Source: Eretmocerus hayati
Taxonomy: Eukaryota; Arthropoda; Insecta; Hymenoptera; Aphelinidae
DNA: 64,000 nt
Assembly: GCA_029851415.1 (NCBI GenBank)
Contig: CM056742.1
Coordinates: 77,304,748-77,368,747 of the forward strand
Direction of reading: 5' to 3'
In this document: positions 53,777 through 64,000 of the stretch, piece after piece
Numbering within the stretch: position 1 is the first letter of the stretch
Layout: every line of letters begins with the position of its first letter
The notes under the pieces: model-generated
Databases searched by the model: none
Told to the model about the DNA's origin: nothing
The model's input: only the letters and a program-made list of their open reading frames with translations
Position numbers and translations under genes: made by a program

Positions 53777-54050
53777 ATAGGCTGGACTCGACGTTTGAAA
53801 TTATTTATGCTGATATGTAGCTTGATACCTTCCGGAGAGAGAGAGGTAGGCTCGATGGTCCTGGAAGGCTTCCTTACTTCAGGAGGAGCTGAAGTCGACT
53901 GCGCCGTGGCTTCGATTGGGCCCGGCTTATATTCTCCTCCGCGATGGGTGGGGATGGGTAATCCCTTCGCTTACTTCGCCCTGGAGTGGGGGCCTGGTTA
54001 TTAATTCACAGTATTGTGCCTCATGATGTTTTTTTTGACGTTGATTGCGT

Positions 54051-55814
54051 CTAGTCTGCGTTCTGGAATATCAAGAGGTCAGAATCATTCACGTAGTCGT
54101 GATTGTCTTCCTTCGAGGCTGTTTTATTCTCGTTAATTGAAAATCGAACTTTCGGTGCGTGAGGTCTTGGGGTGTCATACAAGGGAAGTTTTGGTTGCGT
54201 CGGTATTTCTCCATCGTCTTCTTCTGACGGGCTTTCTTGGGTGGCTTTTACCGTGACTTTGCGCACCGTGTGGTTATTGTACACCGTCTTGTAGTGCACG
54301 TGCAGGGCTTCAGGTATTTGGGCCCTGAGTTTGAGAACGGTATGAATTAAATATATATTCATGCCGGCAATGGAGATGATTATAATCCAATAAAACCACT
54401 TTGTATAGTTTGATCCGTTTTTGGGGGGCTGGCGGCTGGTTTGTTCCATCCATTCGCTCATGTTGTATTTGTGCAATACTAACAGCGTATCTCTGTACCC
54501 GGTTGCTGGCAGAGTGATGTTGTCCACTGTGAGGAAATAGGTTTCTCGAATTTGTACTATTCCTGCTCGGGATATTTTTGGAAATTGGTCACCCTTTGTA
54601 GTGCAGCCGGCGAGCGCTGTATCATTGACCAGTCCGGACAGGAGCCATGATTTTGATTTTTCTAGGTATTCTACGTGAGCTTGGGTGGATAGCTGTGTAT
54701 GGGTCCTGCAGTACTGGCTGCCCTGCCCCGTGGTCAGGATTCGGGCTTCACAAATCGAGCTTTCATCTATTCGGGGCAACCCGTGACAGATAGACCCTCA
54801 TCTTAGATGTGTGCATCTGCGATGATTCGCTGGGATGGCGACGACAGCTCCTGGCGGTTTGATACCTATATATTCGTGATCAAATTGTAGTTGCCTGACG
54901 TGGCTATTGTTAACCCGCCAAACTATGGGATGTACTCTGTACATCTGGTACCTTTCCTTTTTGAAAATTGGGATTTCCATCTTTATATTGATGGAGTCCA
55001 CGTTGGGATAGATGGACATTTTGAGTGCCTCGGGTTGTAGGGTCCAGTCTAGATTGGGATATTTCTTTTTGAGGCGTTTCCGTAGATCTCGGGTTTTGTA
55101 TGGTCCTAATGAGTACGGGGAAACGATATTTTTGTGAGCGTTCTCGATGATATCCAATAGCCGATTGTACATCATTGCTTGTATTCTTATTACTGGCTCG
55201 ATCGTGTTGGCCCATGTTTCAACAGCCTCTAGGTGCTCGATCCGATGTGGGGCCAAAAGGATGGCGTTGGATTCGTCTTGAGTTGACTCGAAAAGTTCGG
55301 TCGCGGGTTGGATCAGTTTATTTATTTCTGCTTCGGCCAGTTCGGAAATACAGTCGTCTAGCGAGGTTTCCCGGGTCGGGTGAAAGATTGCGAATGATTG
55401 GTTATTAGAGACTCTTTGCGCGTGCAGGATTATGGGGTCCGATGATTCGGGTGCTTCGTTGAATATTCCCGTAGTATCGCGTTGCGCGAAATTCCGGATC
55501 GTCTTGTAGGTGGCATCTAATTGGTCCATCTGAACGTACAGGCCTTCGAGTTTATATAGAAGTTGTTGACATTCTACGCTTTCTGGGTGGCATTTTCCAC
55601 CAACCATTCTCATCTGTTCCTCGTATCCGGTTGGTAGGATATTGAATTTTTCGGGGTCGATGGTGATTTTATGCTGATGGTATGATTCGGCTAGTCGCAG
55701 TGTTCCGTAATACTCGAAAAATAGTCCCGCTCCTTCGGGTACCGTTCTCATTTGGTAATCGGGCGTTGCTGCGCTCACGATAAGAAACGCGGTGACTGCT
55801 ATTCTGGGATCCAT
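54051..55814 (-). pseudogene. Second envelope-like glycoprotein, env2, upstream of gag
   Basis: Frame 54798-55814 and frame 54051-54779 are the same frame, separated by one TGA at 54798-54800. Visible: signal peptide (about residues 5-17), GLFFEYYGTLRL matching GLYFEHTGRVSL of env1, and YQMYRVHPIVW matching YQMYRMHP of env1. Cys residues follow, then N-x-S/T sites, one membrane segment (WFYWIIIISIAGMNIYLIHT) and a ~100-residue acidic cytoplasmic tail with VKATQESPSEEDDGE. Unlike env1 I see no basic cleavage site and no glycine-rich fusion-peptide-like stretch, so it is more likely an attachment or helper glycoprotein than a fusogen. That is inference. Position between 5' LTR and gag is highly unusual. 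The in-frame TGA suggests recent decay or an assembly error. Confidence 0.7.
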
Positions 55815-56129
55815 TGTTGGGCTCCGCTTGTTCTGGGTATTTCACGAGTAATGTCGAAAAGGATTTCAGCAGTGTGCAAGGAGACCCGTTCCCGTCTGGT
55901 GCAGGCTTCGACTGTAAAAGCTTAGAATTTTGCGGTGACCAAAGATGTTGGATTACCCGATAGCAACCGTTGGGGGTGATCAGTGTGGCTTCGGTGCCTG
56001 TATTTTGCTTTTTGTTCCAGTATCGACGAGATTATTCTGTTTAGTAGGGCTGATATGTTAACTCCTTTAATGTACGAACGCGAATTTGAGGCGTCCGACA
56101 TAATGTTTGTTTGATTTTTGTTACCCGAA
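55815..56129 (-). other. 5' leader of the 20.7-kb element
   Basis: Untranslated stretch between primer site and env2 start. Should contain the packaging signal and, for env2/gag expression, splice or initiation signals; none could be assigned. Confidence 0.5.
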
Positions 56130-56146
56130 CCACGCTCTGGGTACCA
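56130..56146 (-). promoter_or_regulatory. Candidate primer-binding site
   Basis: On the minus strand TGGTACCCAGAGCGTGG begins five nucleotides after the LTR end. The TGG start fits a tRNA 3' CCA; I could not name the tRNA. Confidence 0.55.
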
Positions 56147-56151
56147 GTTTT

Positions 56152-58157
56152 TGTTACGCCCGGGGCGGAAAACCCTGGAAAAGTAAACTAGTCGTATGTT
56201 TTATGAGATGGACTTTCCCAAGCAGAGCTACTACCACTCTGTCTTAATTTTCCGGGGACAGAGACCCGTTGCAGTGGAAACTTGGGCAGAAGTGTGAATC
56301 GATTGCGGGTTATTCCCGTACAGGGATGAGAACGGACTGGTAGAATACGCGAGTAGATTCGTTTGACTATGGGATCTGCTAAGGGTCTGGTTCACGGAAG
56401 CACAAATTCATAACACTGGGGCTTGGAATTTTAAGTGCCGAGGCTCAATTAACTTGAATGGCGTGTTCGAATTATATGTAGCTGTGTTGAGGCGGCGAGG
56501 ATCTGTCTCGAAGCCAAAATGCGTGTGAATGGGAGGAGGAGAGAGAAATGGACTCAGCGAAACGAGAACTATGAGAGCCTGCTATGTAAGGTATAAGAAT
56601 CTTTACCTGGCGTGATGGGCCTTTCGTCTAGCTTGTGAATAATCGGTAGCGCTTGAATATGCACGCTCTGGGCTAGACTGGTACAGGCGGAGAATGAGTA
56701 TATCGCTGTTCCTCGCGTCGTTCACTCTTTTTTACTATCTGGTTCCGCGATTCGGGCACTTTATTCGAGATTGACGTAAGCTGGAGACTTTACTGACACT
56801 GATGGTTGCACTCAATACTTTTGGCTGAACTTTACGAACCGAATTGCGGATTTGTTGGGAAATGGGTTTTTCCTGATTGTAAGAAGTATATCAAGAGATT
56901 TGGCCCCTGATCGACCGAGCCACTGAACGACTGACTTCTGACTGAACTTGAACTGTACTGAGCTGGCTCCCTTGAAGTTAGGGTGCTTATATACTTCATG
57001 CGTCTTAGAAGCTACACACCTTGGGTGGCTGCAAAGACGCACTCAATTGTTTGGAAAAAGTTCTTTCCTCGTAGTTGCTTGAAAAAATGTTTTAAGATGC
57101 CTATCCGCAAAACTCTTATTGAAGTGTTTTATTCTTTCTCTCATACCGCCATTCGCGGTTACCTGCGGCGTCAACGTCTGCTCGTTGTCTATTCATTTCG
57201 ACACCTTTTATGAGCGATGCAAAAGGTCGGGATTATGTGTCTGCTTAGTCGGGAGAAAGGAGTCGAAATGAGTAATACGTGCTTCGTTACTTCACAAACA
57301 AAATTGCCGTCTTCAAACTTTACTGCGGACCCACTTCCCAATATCCTCAAGTGATCACTACCTCGTTCGTTTCTCATCATTCTACGAATATTACACTGGT
57401 CTACAAATTTTGACCCATTTGATGTGAATGGAGTTATTGATATCATTTTCGACGCAGTTTGGAACGCAGAATCCAAATCCGTTTCCAGACTTGCTCTATC
57501 ACGTCACATTTTCGAGAAAATCGATATCAAAGTTGGAAAAAACACCAATTTGGCTGTTCATGAGGACTCTTATCTCTGTTATCAGGATAGTTATTGGGAT
57601 TCTGGAAGGTCTACTTGGTTATCAAAAGAAAGATCTTCAAAATGAGCCTACATAGATCAAAATCGATCAAGGGGTTCCCGAGATACATCAACCTCTAGAA
57701 ATCAAAAAAAGGCCCGAATCAGGCCCCGCCCACGCAATGCCTGAGCATAGGACAGTGGAGGGGGAAGCAATATGCAAAAACATACGATGGGCGGGTCTAT
57801 TTTTAGTGACTTTTTTGACTTATAAAGGTCGATGTATCTCGGAAACCCTTCGATCGATTTCGATCTATGTGGGCTCATTTTGAAGATTTTTCCTTTGACA
57901 GCAGAGTAGATCTCGCAGAATTTCTAAATCTATCTTGATAACAGAGATAAGAGCCCTCATAAACGGCTGAATTGGTGTTTTTTTCAACTTTGATATCGAT
58001 TTTCTCAAAAATTTGACGTGATAGAGCGATTCTGAGAACGGATTTAAATTTTGCATCCTAAACTACGTCGAAAACGATATTAATAACTCCATTCACATTT
58101 TCATGTAGACTAGTGTTATTCTATAGAAGCAAAAAGCTTTTGCTTTGTAACCTCACA
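56152..58157 (-). repeat. 5' LTR of the 20.7-kb element, with MITE
   Basis: Matches 37425-38710 throughout but is 723+3 bp longer because of the MITE at 57394-58116. Promoter signals are conserved: TATA (complement of 56986-56993), TCAGT initiator (complement of 56957-56961), AATAAA (complement of 56760-56765). Confidence 0.85.
57394..58116. mobile_element. Palindromic MITE with TTA target, in 5' LTR
   Basis: Ends CACTGGTCTACA and TGTAGACTAGTG; arms of about 330 bp with a GC-richer centre. TTA flanks at 57391-57393 and 58117-58119; the empty site is visible in the other LTR near 38669. TTA fits a Harbinger-like target. Sequence unrelated to 28076-28370. Confidence 0.75.
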
Positions 58158-58162
58158 GTCGA

Positions 58163-59159
58163 CTGTTGGTGTGTCTTCTTTGGTCAATGCGATCTTATCA
58201 ACCCGTCAACCGATCTTTCAGAAACTGAAATGTCATTCCACGCAACATTTGATATTCTGCGTACTCTATCCTTCTGGTCCACTCGCAAGTCATCCTTATT
58301 TTTTCAACATCCTGATTCATAGGAAATTACTCCGCAAATATGAGTCAATCGTCATTCTTCGGCCAGAACAATTCTAAATACCTCAATAATTCTACCCCAC
58401 GGTGTTCCTGAACCAACTTCTAATATAACTCGACACCCCCCATCAATTTTTGTTGTAAATGGTAGTTTATGGTGTGAAAAACTATATCCAATTGAAATTA
58501 GAATTGCCCATGTGGGGTTTTCGAGAATATCTCTTCAAAAGTTTCGAGGTGAAACATCTTCAATTCCTTCTTCAAGATCGAAACTCGTCAACATATCGAA
58601 TTCTCATGGATAATATCATCACTCATGATACGAACAACATGAATCGTGAACCAAATAGATTTTTCGCAGATAATATATTGTAGTATCAAAAAGGATCTTG
58701 ATAATGTCATTATATTCATCCATTTACTTGACACTGCAATAGAAAAGTATATGTGAATGGATTTTATAACAAAATTTGATGAAACGTATAAAATCGTTCC
58801 CATTATATATGGATGAATCATCATATTTCTAATTTCAGATAATCAATAGATGAATTGTTGATTTCATAAATTTGCTTTGAGAAAGCATTCTGCTAATCTC
58901 TTTTAGCAGCGTGTTCTCGATCTCCGAGTGATAGTGTGGCCAGTTTCTCAGAAAATCACTCACTCATTCGTAATATTTCTTGAATCGCGCCCAGGAACCC
59001 CATTGCAACAGGCGAAATAAAACTCATAAATGGATTCCAGTTTGATTCATTCAGACTCCGATTCCCTGCAATATAATTTCCTCTCTATGTTTTAAGGCAA
59101 CTATTGATAGAAATATATAATGTCAGTCGAATTGATGTACTCATAAACGATGCACTTGT
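58163..59159. other. No recognisable feature
   Basis: AT-rich flank. Open frames at 58113-58377 and 58459-58683 are short, and nothing in them matches a family. Confidence 0.4.
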
Positions 59160-59164
59160 ACGTA

Positions 59165-59325
59165 CACTCGGGAACAAGGTGAACTGCAATGGGATGGCGG
59201 TCAGTGACCGTTCGAGATCTGTCGTCTCCCTCGCACTCATGGGATAACCTATCAGGTGCGAAGGAGATGGGAGGTCTCGAATGGACGCCGACCGTCATCT
59301 CATTGCAGTTCATCTTGTTCCTGAG
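59165..59325. repeat. Imperfect hairpin, ~70-bp arms
   Basis: CACTCGGGAACAAGGTGAACTGCAATG... pairs with CATTGCAGTTCATCTTGTTCCTGAGTG, continuing through the CGGTC / GACCG and CTCCC / GGGAG blocks to a loop near 59240-59250. Non-coding; a small foldback insertion or RNA hairpin precursor. Confidence 0.6.
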
Positions 59326-59485
59326 TGTATGAGTGATGAATTTCCGGTAATGTGTTCTTTATTGAATTTGAAGCAAAATTACAACATCCGGATTAGTAAA
59401 AATTCAGGATAAAAATGGTCCTGTCTTCTTTTCCTACTCCCTGATCCAAAACAAATTTGGAACAGATCCACGGTGAGTCATCTGT

Positions 59486-59532
59486 ATTAAAGAAGTACAC
59501 ATGAGTAGAGTATGTGCACTTCTTCAATACAG
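59486..59532. repeat. Short hairpin, 19-bp stem
   Basis: GTATTAAAGAAGTACACAT and ATGTGCACTTCTTCAATAC form a stem with a loop of about 9 nt. Confidence 0.55.
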
Positions 59533-60318
59533 CCTGAAGGCTAAAGCCAGAAAAAAATGATGGGTCTAAGGCTATTTTCACATTTTGAGTTGCGACTATA
59601 TTCAACAATTCACATGAAAGCGAATTTTTGGAAGTATTTCCTCAATTATCCCATTTTCATCATTCTAGTTTATACTTGATCATTTGAAAGACTAGCACTG
59701 AGCAGCGACGCGTGGATGGCAAAGATGATTGCGCAGTAAGCTCCCCGAAGGGATTAGACTAGGTTAGACGGATGAGTAGCATGCAGCGACATATGTACGG
59801 CAGTATAACTTGGCAAAGGCCTCTTGATTAGATCTTCTGGGGAGCATATACTGAACTATTCAATGATCACTCATTGAATACCGATGAATCTCCATTCGTA
59901 ATCCCCCGATCGGCAATACGGTGACCACCAGCATGCACGGCCAGACGGATCAAGACGGATTATGCCAGCTGATGTGATCAGCTGTGATTGTGATATCCTG
60001 ATGCGAGGCTCTTGCTCGCGCGGATAAACATGCATCCCATGAGGAAGGAAAAGGAGTCCGACGCTGCGCACAAACCCATTTTGCGTTTGCTCAATGTTAA
60101 ATCGCGCAGGGCCTCGAAACTCACACAAATGCACGCGAACCGTAATCTTTGACATACTTTCACCAAGATTTCGGTGACAAGATTCCGGCTGGCCGCGGCC
60201 GAGTTCAATCAAAGCGAATAGAAGGTTCCAAAATACTCGAATCGAGAATGTCGAAAATCAAAGAAGAGAGAAACTTGGACATCAAGCACTCGAACCTTAT
60301 TCAGCATTAGAACCGATA
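59533..60318. other. Mostly unrecognised sequence
   Basis: A 113-codon minus-strand frame (59871-60212) overlaps another frame on the same strand and has no recognisable domain, so I do not call it a gene. Confidence 0.35.
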
Positions 60319-60945
60319 CGGTCTGGTTACGTTGAAGAAAACATCACGGAGAACTGGATACCTTGACTCCCTCGCGACACTGACAACGCGAAAAAAATAC
60401 TCGGCCTGGTCAATGACCAAACAATTCAAGTCTGGTCATGTTGAAGAGGAGAACGCGAGAAACTGGATACATTGACGACCTTATAAGGATTACAACGCAG
60501 GAAATGAACTCTGACTGATGGCTGAAAATGGATTTCATAACTGATTAAGTTAGCAGAATCAACCACCAGAACAGACAGGATTCACTGGCTTAGGGGACTG
60601 ATAACTCAGAAAAAGATCATTAGGTTCAATCACCGAAAGGACCACTTAAGTCTGATTACGTTGAGAAAAACATCACAGAGTACTGGATAACTTGACTCTC
60701 TCGGGAGACTATTAACGCGAAATGAAAACTTACCCTGGTCATTGAAAATTCAACTCATCTCTGGTTATGTTGAGATGGAGAGACTGACAACCAAGGAATC
60801 AAATTGGCATGTTTACCGACAAAACAACTCAAGTCTGGTTACCTGCATCACAAAATTCTCGATACCTCGACTCCCTCGCGATACTGCTGACGCAGTAAAA
60901 ATGACCTCGACCTGGTCGTCGAATCATCTGAAGTCAGCCCTCGCG
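60319..60945. repeat. Diverged ~110-bp minisatellite
   Basis: Units start TCTGGTTACGTTGA-like at about 60319, 60431, 60651, 60757 and 60833, and share CTGGATA(C/A)(C/A)TTGACTC.CTCG, a G.CAACGCGA(A) block and CCTGGTCA.TGA. Spacing varies between 76 and 220 bp, implying decayed or deleted units. Confidence 0.5.
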
Positions 60946-61387
60946 CGCAAGGCTTTGACGTTTCGAATTAGCAGTCAATTTGAGTCAATACTACGTACTC
61001 TGCCGAGTACATCAGGGAATGAATCCACAGACTTCGGATCTTGGCCCAGCGGTATTGAGCAACGCCCATTGTACTTGCCTATCTTCCCGGCGATGATTTT
61101 TCGATCATCTTGCAAGTCCAAAGAATTCTTTCACGTTCCCTTCCGAGATCCATTCTTCTCTAGAGATTTTTCAGCGTCTTCATTCGAAATGTATCGAAAC
61201 TAAACCCGTTGGTCGTTCATTACGTGCGCGAGGCATTGGTCAATGTCGACAATGCCTGGGCAATGCCCAAAATATACGACAATTATTAGATATTCCCCGA
61301 AATAGCCAGTCGTTGTGAACAATGACTAACAAAGTCAGGTAACATTGGGAACGCCCGCATTTTGGACTTTGGCTGTAACATAAATGT

Positions 61388-63590
61388 ATATGGGCCATTT
61401 CAGAGCATTTCAACCAGATCCGTCACCAGTATGGTCTGGAAAAAATCCGCAAATTTTTTTTTCCTTTGGTACCATGTTAAGATAATACGAAAAAATTTTT
61501 TTGGAATTTTTTTGAAGCCCCTCATGAGCCTGATGGCCCATGAAAGATCTATTTAAGGCCCCTTTTTAGCCTATTTTGGAAGAATCATAGCTCCGACTAG
61601 ACTCAATATTTTTTGAAGTACTCCGGCGCGTTTTCTTTCTCAAGACCGGTACTTCCAAGGACAAAATTGTCCGAGAGCGATAGTTCAGCCTAGCAACTTC
61701 TAGGAGCTATTTGCTGAGAGCACATTTTAGCGATTTTTGGGCCTCCTTCAAAGTAATCTAGCTCCCTTTAGACATGAGAAAATCGACTTCTACCAGTAGT
61801 CATTATGGATGTCTTGAAAAGAGCTACAATTTGACCACTTGTAAAAGTTAGTTATCGGACTTTTCATAGGAGTTACAGTCGTTACAAGTTGAGCAGTTTC
61901 GTGAAAATGCCAATCATTGAGCTCAATTTGAAAAAAATCGTTTTTCTTCTTTCGACCCCAAATCCGTGCTAATATGTTTTCCGATACAAATACTATCAAT
62001 TAGAACAATGATCTGGGTGGGCCATTCAATTCTCGATTTTATTCAGCGAATTTAAAACGCCCTTTTTTGACTTTTTGCTTAAAATGCCAACATAGGCATG
62101 GCTCGCATATGCTTACTTCTGAGTTATTGTGCACTAACCTGGGTGGAATTACTCCCCTAAGTACCCCCAAATATGTGTAAAAACTTCCGGAGGTGAGCCT
62201 CATGCCAGAAGCGGGCTGGAGGTTCGAACCATCAGGTCCAAATTGGATATTATTTCGTCTGATTTGGGGTAGGCGAGTGAGGGCTCGATTCCCCGTGTTT
62301 CTGCTCACAAACAGGACGAGTGGCTAGAATGGGGATTCGAACATGTTTTGCTGACTCGAAGTGACCATCTGAACACGATTCCGGAGTCAATTGAGCCCTG
62401 AATTATCGTCATTTTGCAGTAGAGGAGTAAAACCTGTTATTTCGGAGTTTAACGCCGTTCAAGGATTGGATGATATCCTGGGCACAAATTAACCCCGGAA
62501 TCAAGTTTAGATGGTCAATTCGAGGCAGAAGAACATGTTTGAATCCCTAATCTAGCCACTTGTCTCGTTTGTGAGCAGAAACACGGGGAATCGAGCCCTC
62601 GCACGCTTGCCCCAAATTAGACGAAATAATGCCCATTTTGGACCTGATGGTTCGTACCTCCAACTCGCTTCTGGCTTGAGGCTCGCCTCCGAAAGTTCTC
62701 ACATATATTTGGGGGTACTTAGGGGAGTAATTCCATCCAGGTTGGTGTACTATAACTACGATGGAAGCCTATGGGAGCCATGCCTATGTTGGCGCTTCAA
62801 GCAAAACGTCAAAGGAGGGTGTTTTAAATTCGCTAAATAAAATCGAGAATTGGATGGCCCACCCAGATTAATGTTTTCATTGATAGTATTTGTATTAAAA
62901 TACATATTCGCACAGGTTGGGGTCGAAAGAAAGGGATTGATATTTTTAAATTGAGTTCAAAGTTTTCCATTTTCACGAAACTGCTCCACTTATAACGACT
63001 GTAACTCCTATGAAAAGTCCGCTAATCAACTTTTACAAGTGGACAAATTGTAGCTCTTATCAAGACCTTCAAAATGACCACTGGTAAAAGTCGATTATTT
63101 CATGTCTGAAGGGAGCTAGATACCTAGGAAAGAGTCCCAGAAATCGCTAAAATGTGCTCTCAGCAAATAGCTCCTAGAAGTTGCTAGGCTCAATTATCGC
63201 TCTCGGACCATTCTTTCCTTGGAAGTACCAGTCTTGAGGAGGGAAACGCGCCCAAGTACATCGGAAAATATTGAGTCTAGTCGGAGCTATGATTCTCCCA
63301 AAATAAGCTAAAAAGGAGCCTCAAATAGATCTTTCATGGGCCCTCAGGCCCATGGGGGGGGGGGGGGGGGGCTTCGAACAAATTCTGAACAGATTTTTCA
63401 GGAAAAGGCAAAAAAGGGGCCTGAAAAGAACCTTTCATAGGCCCCAGGGCCCACAGGAGCCGTCGAAAAAATCCAAAAAAAATTTCCTCGTACTATTCAA
63501 ACATGGTACTAACAGAAAAAAATTCTCTGGGATTCTTTCCAGACCACCCTGGTGACGGCTCTGACTGAAATGCTCCGAAATGGCCCATAT
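61388..63590. mobile_element. Palindromic element with ~1-kb arms
   Basis: The left arm 61388 to about 62400 matches the right arm about 62480-63590 in reverse complement (ends TATATGGGCCATTTC...GAAATGGCCCATAT). The right arm contains a duplicated ~110-bp segment next to an 18-nt G run (63354-63371). The mirrored 89-codon frames in the two arms (62039-62308 and 62571-62840) have no family resemblance. Non-autonomous foldback element. Confidence 0.7.
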
Positions 63591-63686
63591 CTATAAGAGT
63601 CATTCTGGAGCGATTTGAAGATTCTGCAAATCGACGGATTTCCAAAACCCCCCAAACATGTTTTTCGATAAGTACTACTGAAATAT

Positions 63687-63985
63687 TGTTGACATATGTG
63701 TACATTCAGCTGTGGCACTGACATTAGCAGAAGCTATTAGGTAATAGTGTAAGGAAACTGCTATACGGACTTTGACGACGGCGCCACGAGATGATGAATA
63801 TGAATATGTGCGAAGGAGAAGCGCTGCGCTAAGTGCGGGAGATCGGATAAGAACGTTGTAAGGGAAAGATGTGTAAGGAAGCGTGAAACTCGGAGCAAGT
63901 ATGGAATAAATATTATTTAGTGAAACAAGTGTTATTGAAATTGAAGTCCACAACGATCCGAGGAAAATTACCTCTTTTCCCAACA
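63687..63985 (+). repeat. LTR at window edge (299 bp)
   Basis: Starts TGTTGACATATG and ends TTTTCCCAACA, with TGTTG/CAACA inverted ends and an AATAAA near 63904. It is followed at once by a primer-site-like sequence, so it is likely the 5' LTR of a plus-strand element that continues beyond the window. The short LTR and tRNA-Met primer suggest Copia or BEL. Confidence 0.65.
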
Positions 63986-64000
63986 TGGTAGCAGTTGCTA
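63986..64000 (+). promoter_or_regulatory. Primer-binding site, initiator-Met-like
   Basis: TGGTAGCAG matches the complement of the animal initiator tRNA-Met 3' end (recalled) for nine bases and then diverges. Confidence 0.5.

Larger units (their letters stand above)
37425..58157 (-). mobile_element. 20.7-kb env-bearing LTR element (errantivirus-like)
   Basis: Direct LTRs TGTTACGCCC...GTAACCTCACA lie at 37425-38710 and 56152-58157. There is a polypurine tract beside the left LTR and a TGG-starting primer site beside the right one, so it is transcribed on the minus strand. Flanks GTTGA (37420-37424) and GTCGA (58158-58162) look like a 5-bp target duplication with one change. Gene order is env2, small ORF, gag, pro, RT-RH, IN, env1, then four accessory ORFs. 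The LTRs differ at about 6 of the first 125 positions by eye. Pol carries a nonsense codon, frame shifts and a large insertion, so this copy is defective. Confidence 0.85.

Noticed and set aside
59871..60212. 113-codon minus-strand ORF as a host gene
   Set aside because: Overlaps another frame on the same strand, no recognisable motif, no promoter or splice context.
62039..62840. Paired 89-codon ORFs with similar sequence
   Set aside because: They are the same segment of a palindrome read from each arm; no domain, no codon evidence.

Overview
The window looks like intergenic arthropod (probably insect-like) nuclear DNA. No host single-copy gene could be recognised with confidence. Nearly everything that can be named is a mobile element, and many are nested: an LTR element with an F-like envelope gene, Gypsy and Copia pol fragments, a jockey/CR1-type LINE, two related DNA-transposon transposases, Harbinger-like and mariner-like MITEs, and several very long inverted repeats. 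Introns, AATAAA signals, TATA boxes and tRNA-like B boxes confirm that it is eukaryotic. The species cannot be fixed from this sequence.

Layout. 1369-5367 (+) is a decayed, intron-containing transposase (family A). 5890-6980 is a 176-bp tandem repeat. 7259-10162 is a foldback element carrying a small insertion. 10210-14001 is an apparently complete DNA transposon (family B) with 491-bp terminal inverted repeats, an 8-bp target duplication and a 747-775 codon transposase on the minus strand. 14138-19680 is a complex of promoter-like repeats and a giant palindrome built from tRNA-like units. 20257-21467 is a short inverted-repeat element. 21700-24190 (-) holds LINE fragments in permuted order. 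24202-33977 is a Copia pol fragment (+) split by an 8.9-kb Gypsy element (24765-33654, coding strand minus, TCTG target duplication) that itself carries three MITEs. Part of that element's right LTR is repeated inverted at 33978-35208.

37425-58157 is the main discovery: a 20.7-kb LTR element on the minus strand. In transcription order it reads: 5' LTR, PBS, a second envelope-like glycoprotein gene, a small hydrophobic ORF, a leader repeat, gag, protease, RT/RNase H, a charged linker, integrase, the canonical F-like env, four small ORFs, polypurine tract, 3' LTR. Three or four of the small ORFs look like diverged RRM-fold RNA-binding proteins. Two env-like genes, one of them ahead of gag, plus an RRM-like cassette after env, is not a layout I know for Ty3/Gypsy or errantivirus elements. 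If the element acts as a unit, gag-pol would build the particle, the two glycoproteins would share entry or assembly roles, and the RRM-like proteins would act on RNA. These roles are inference.

The right flank (58158-64000) holds small hairpins, a diverged ~110-bp minisatellite, a 2.2-kb palindrome, and at the edge a TGTTG...CAACA LTR followed by a start that resembles an initiator-Met tRNA primer-binding site, i.e. the beginning of another LTR element. All boundaries and similarity statements were made by eye.
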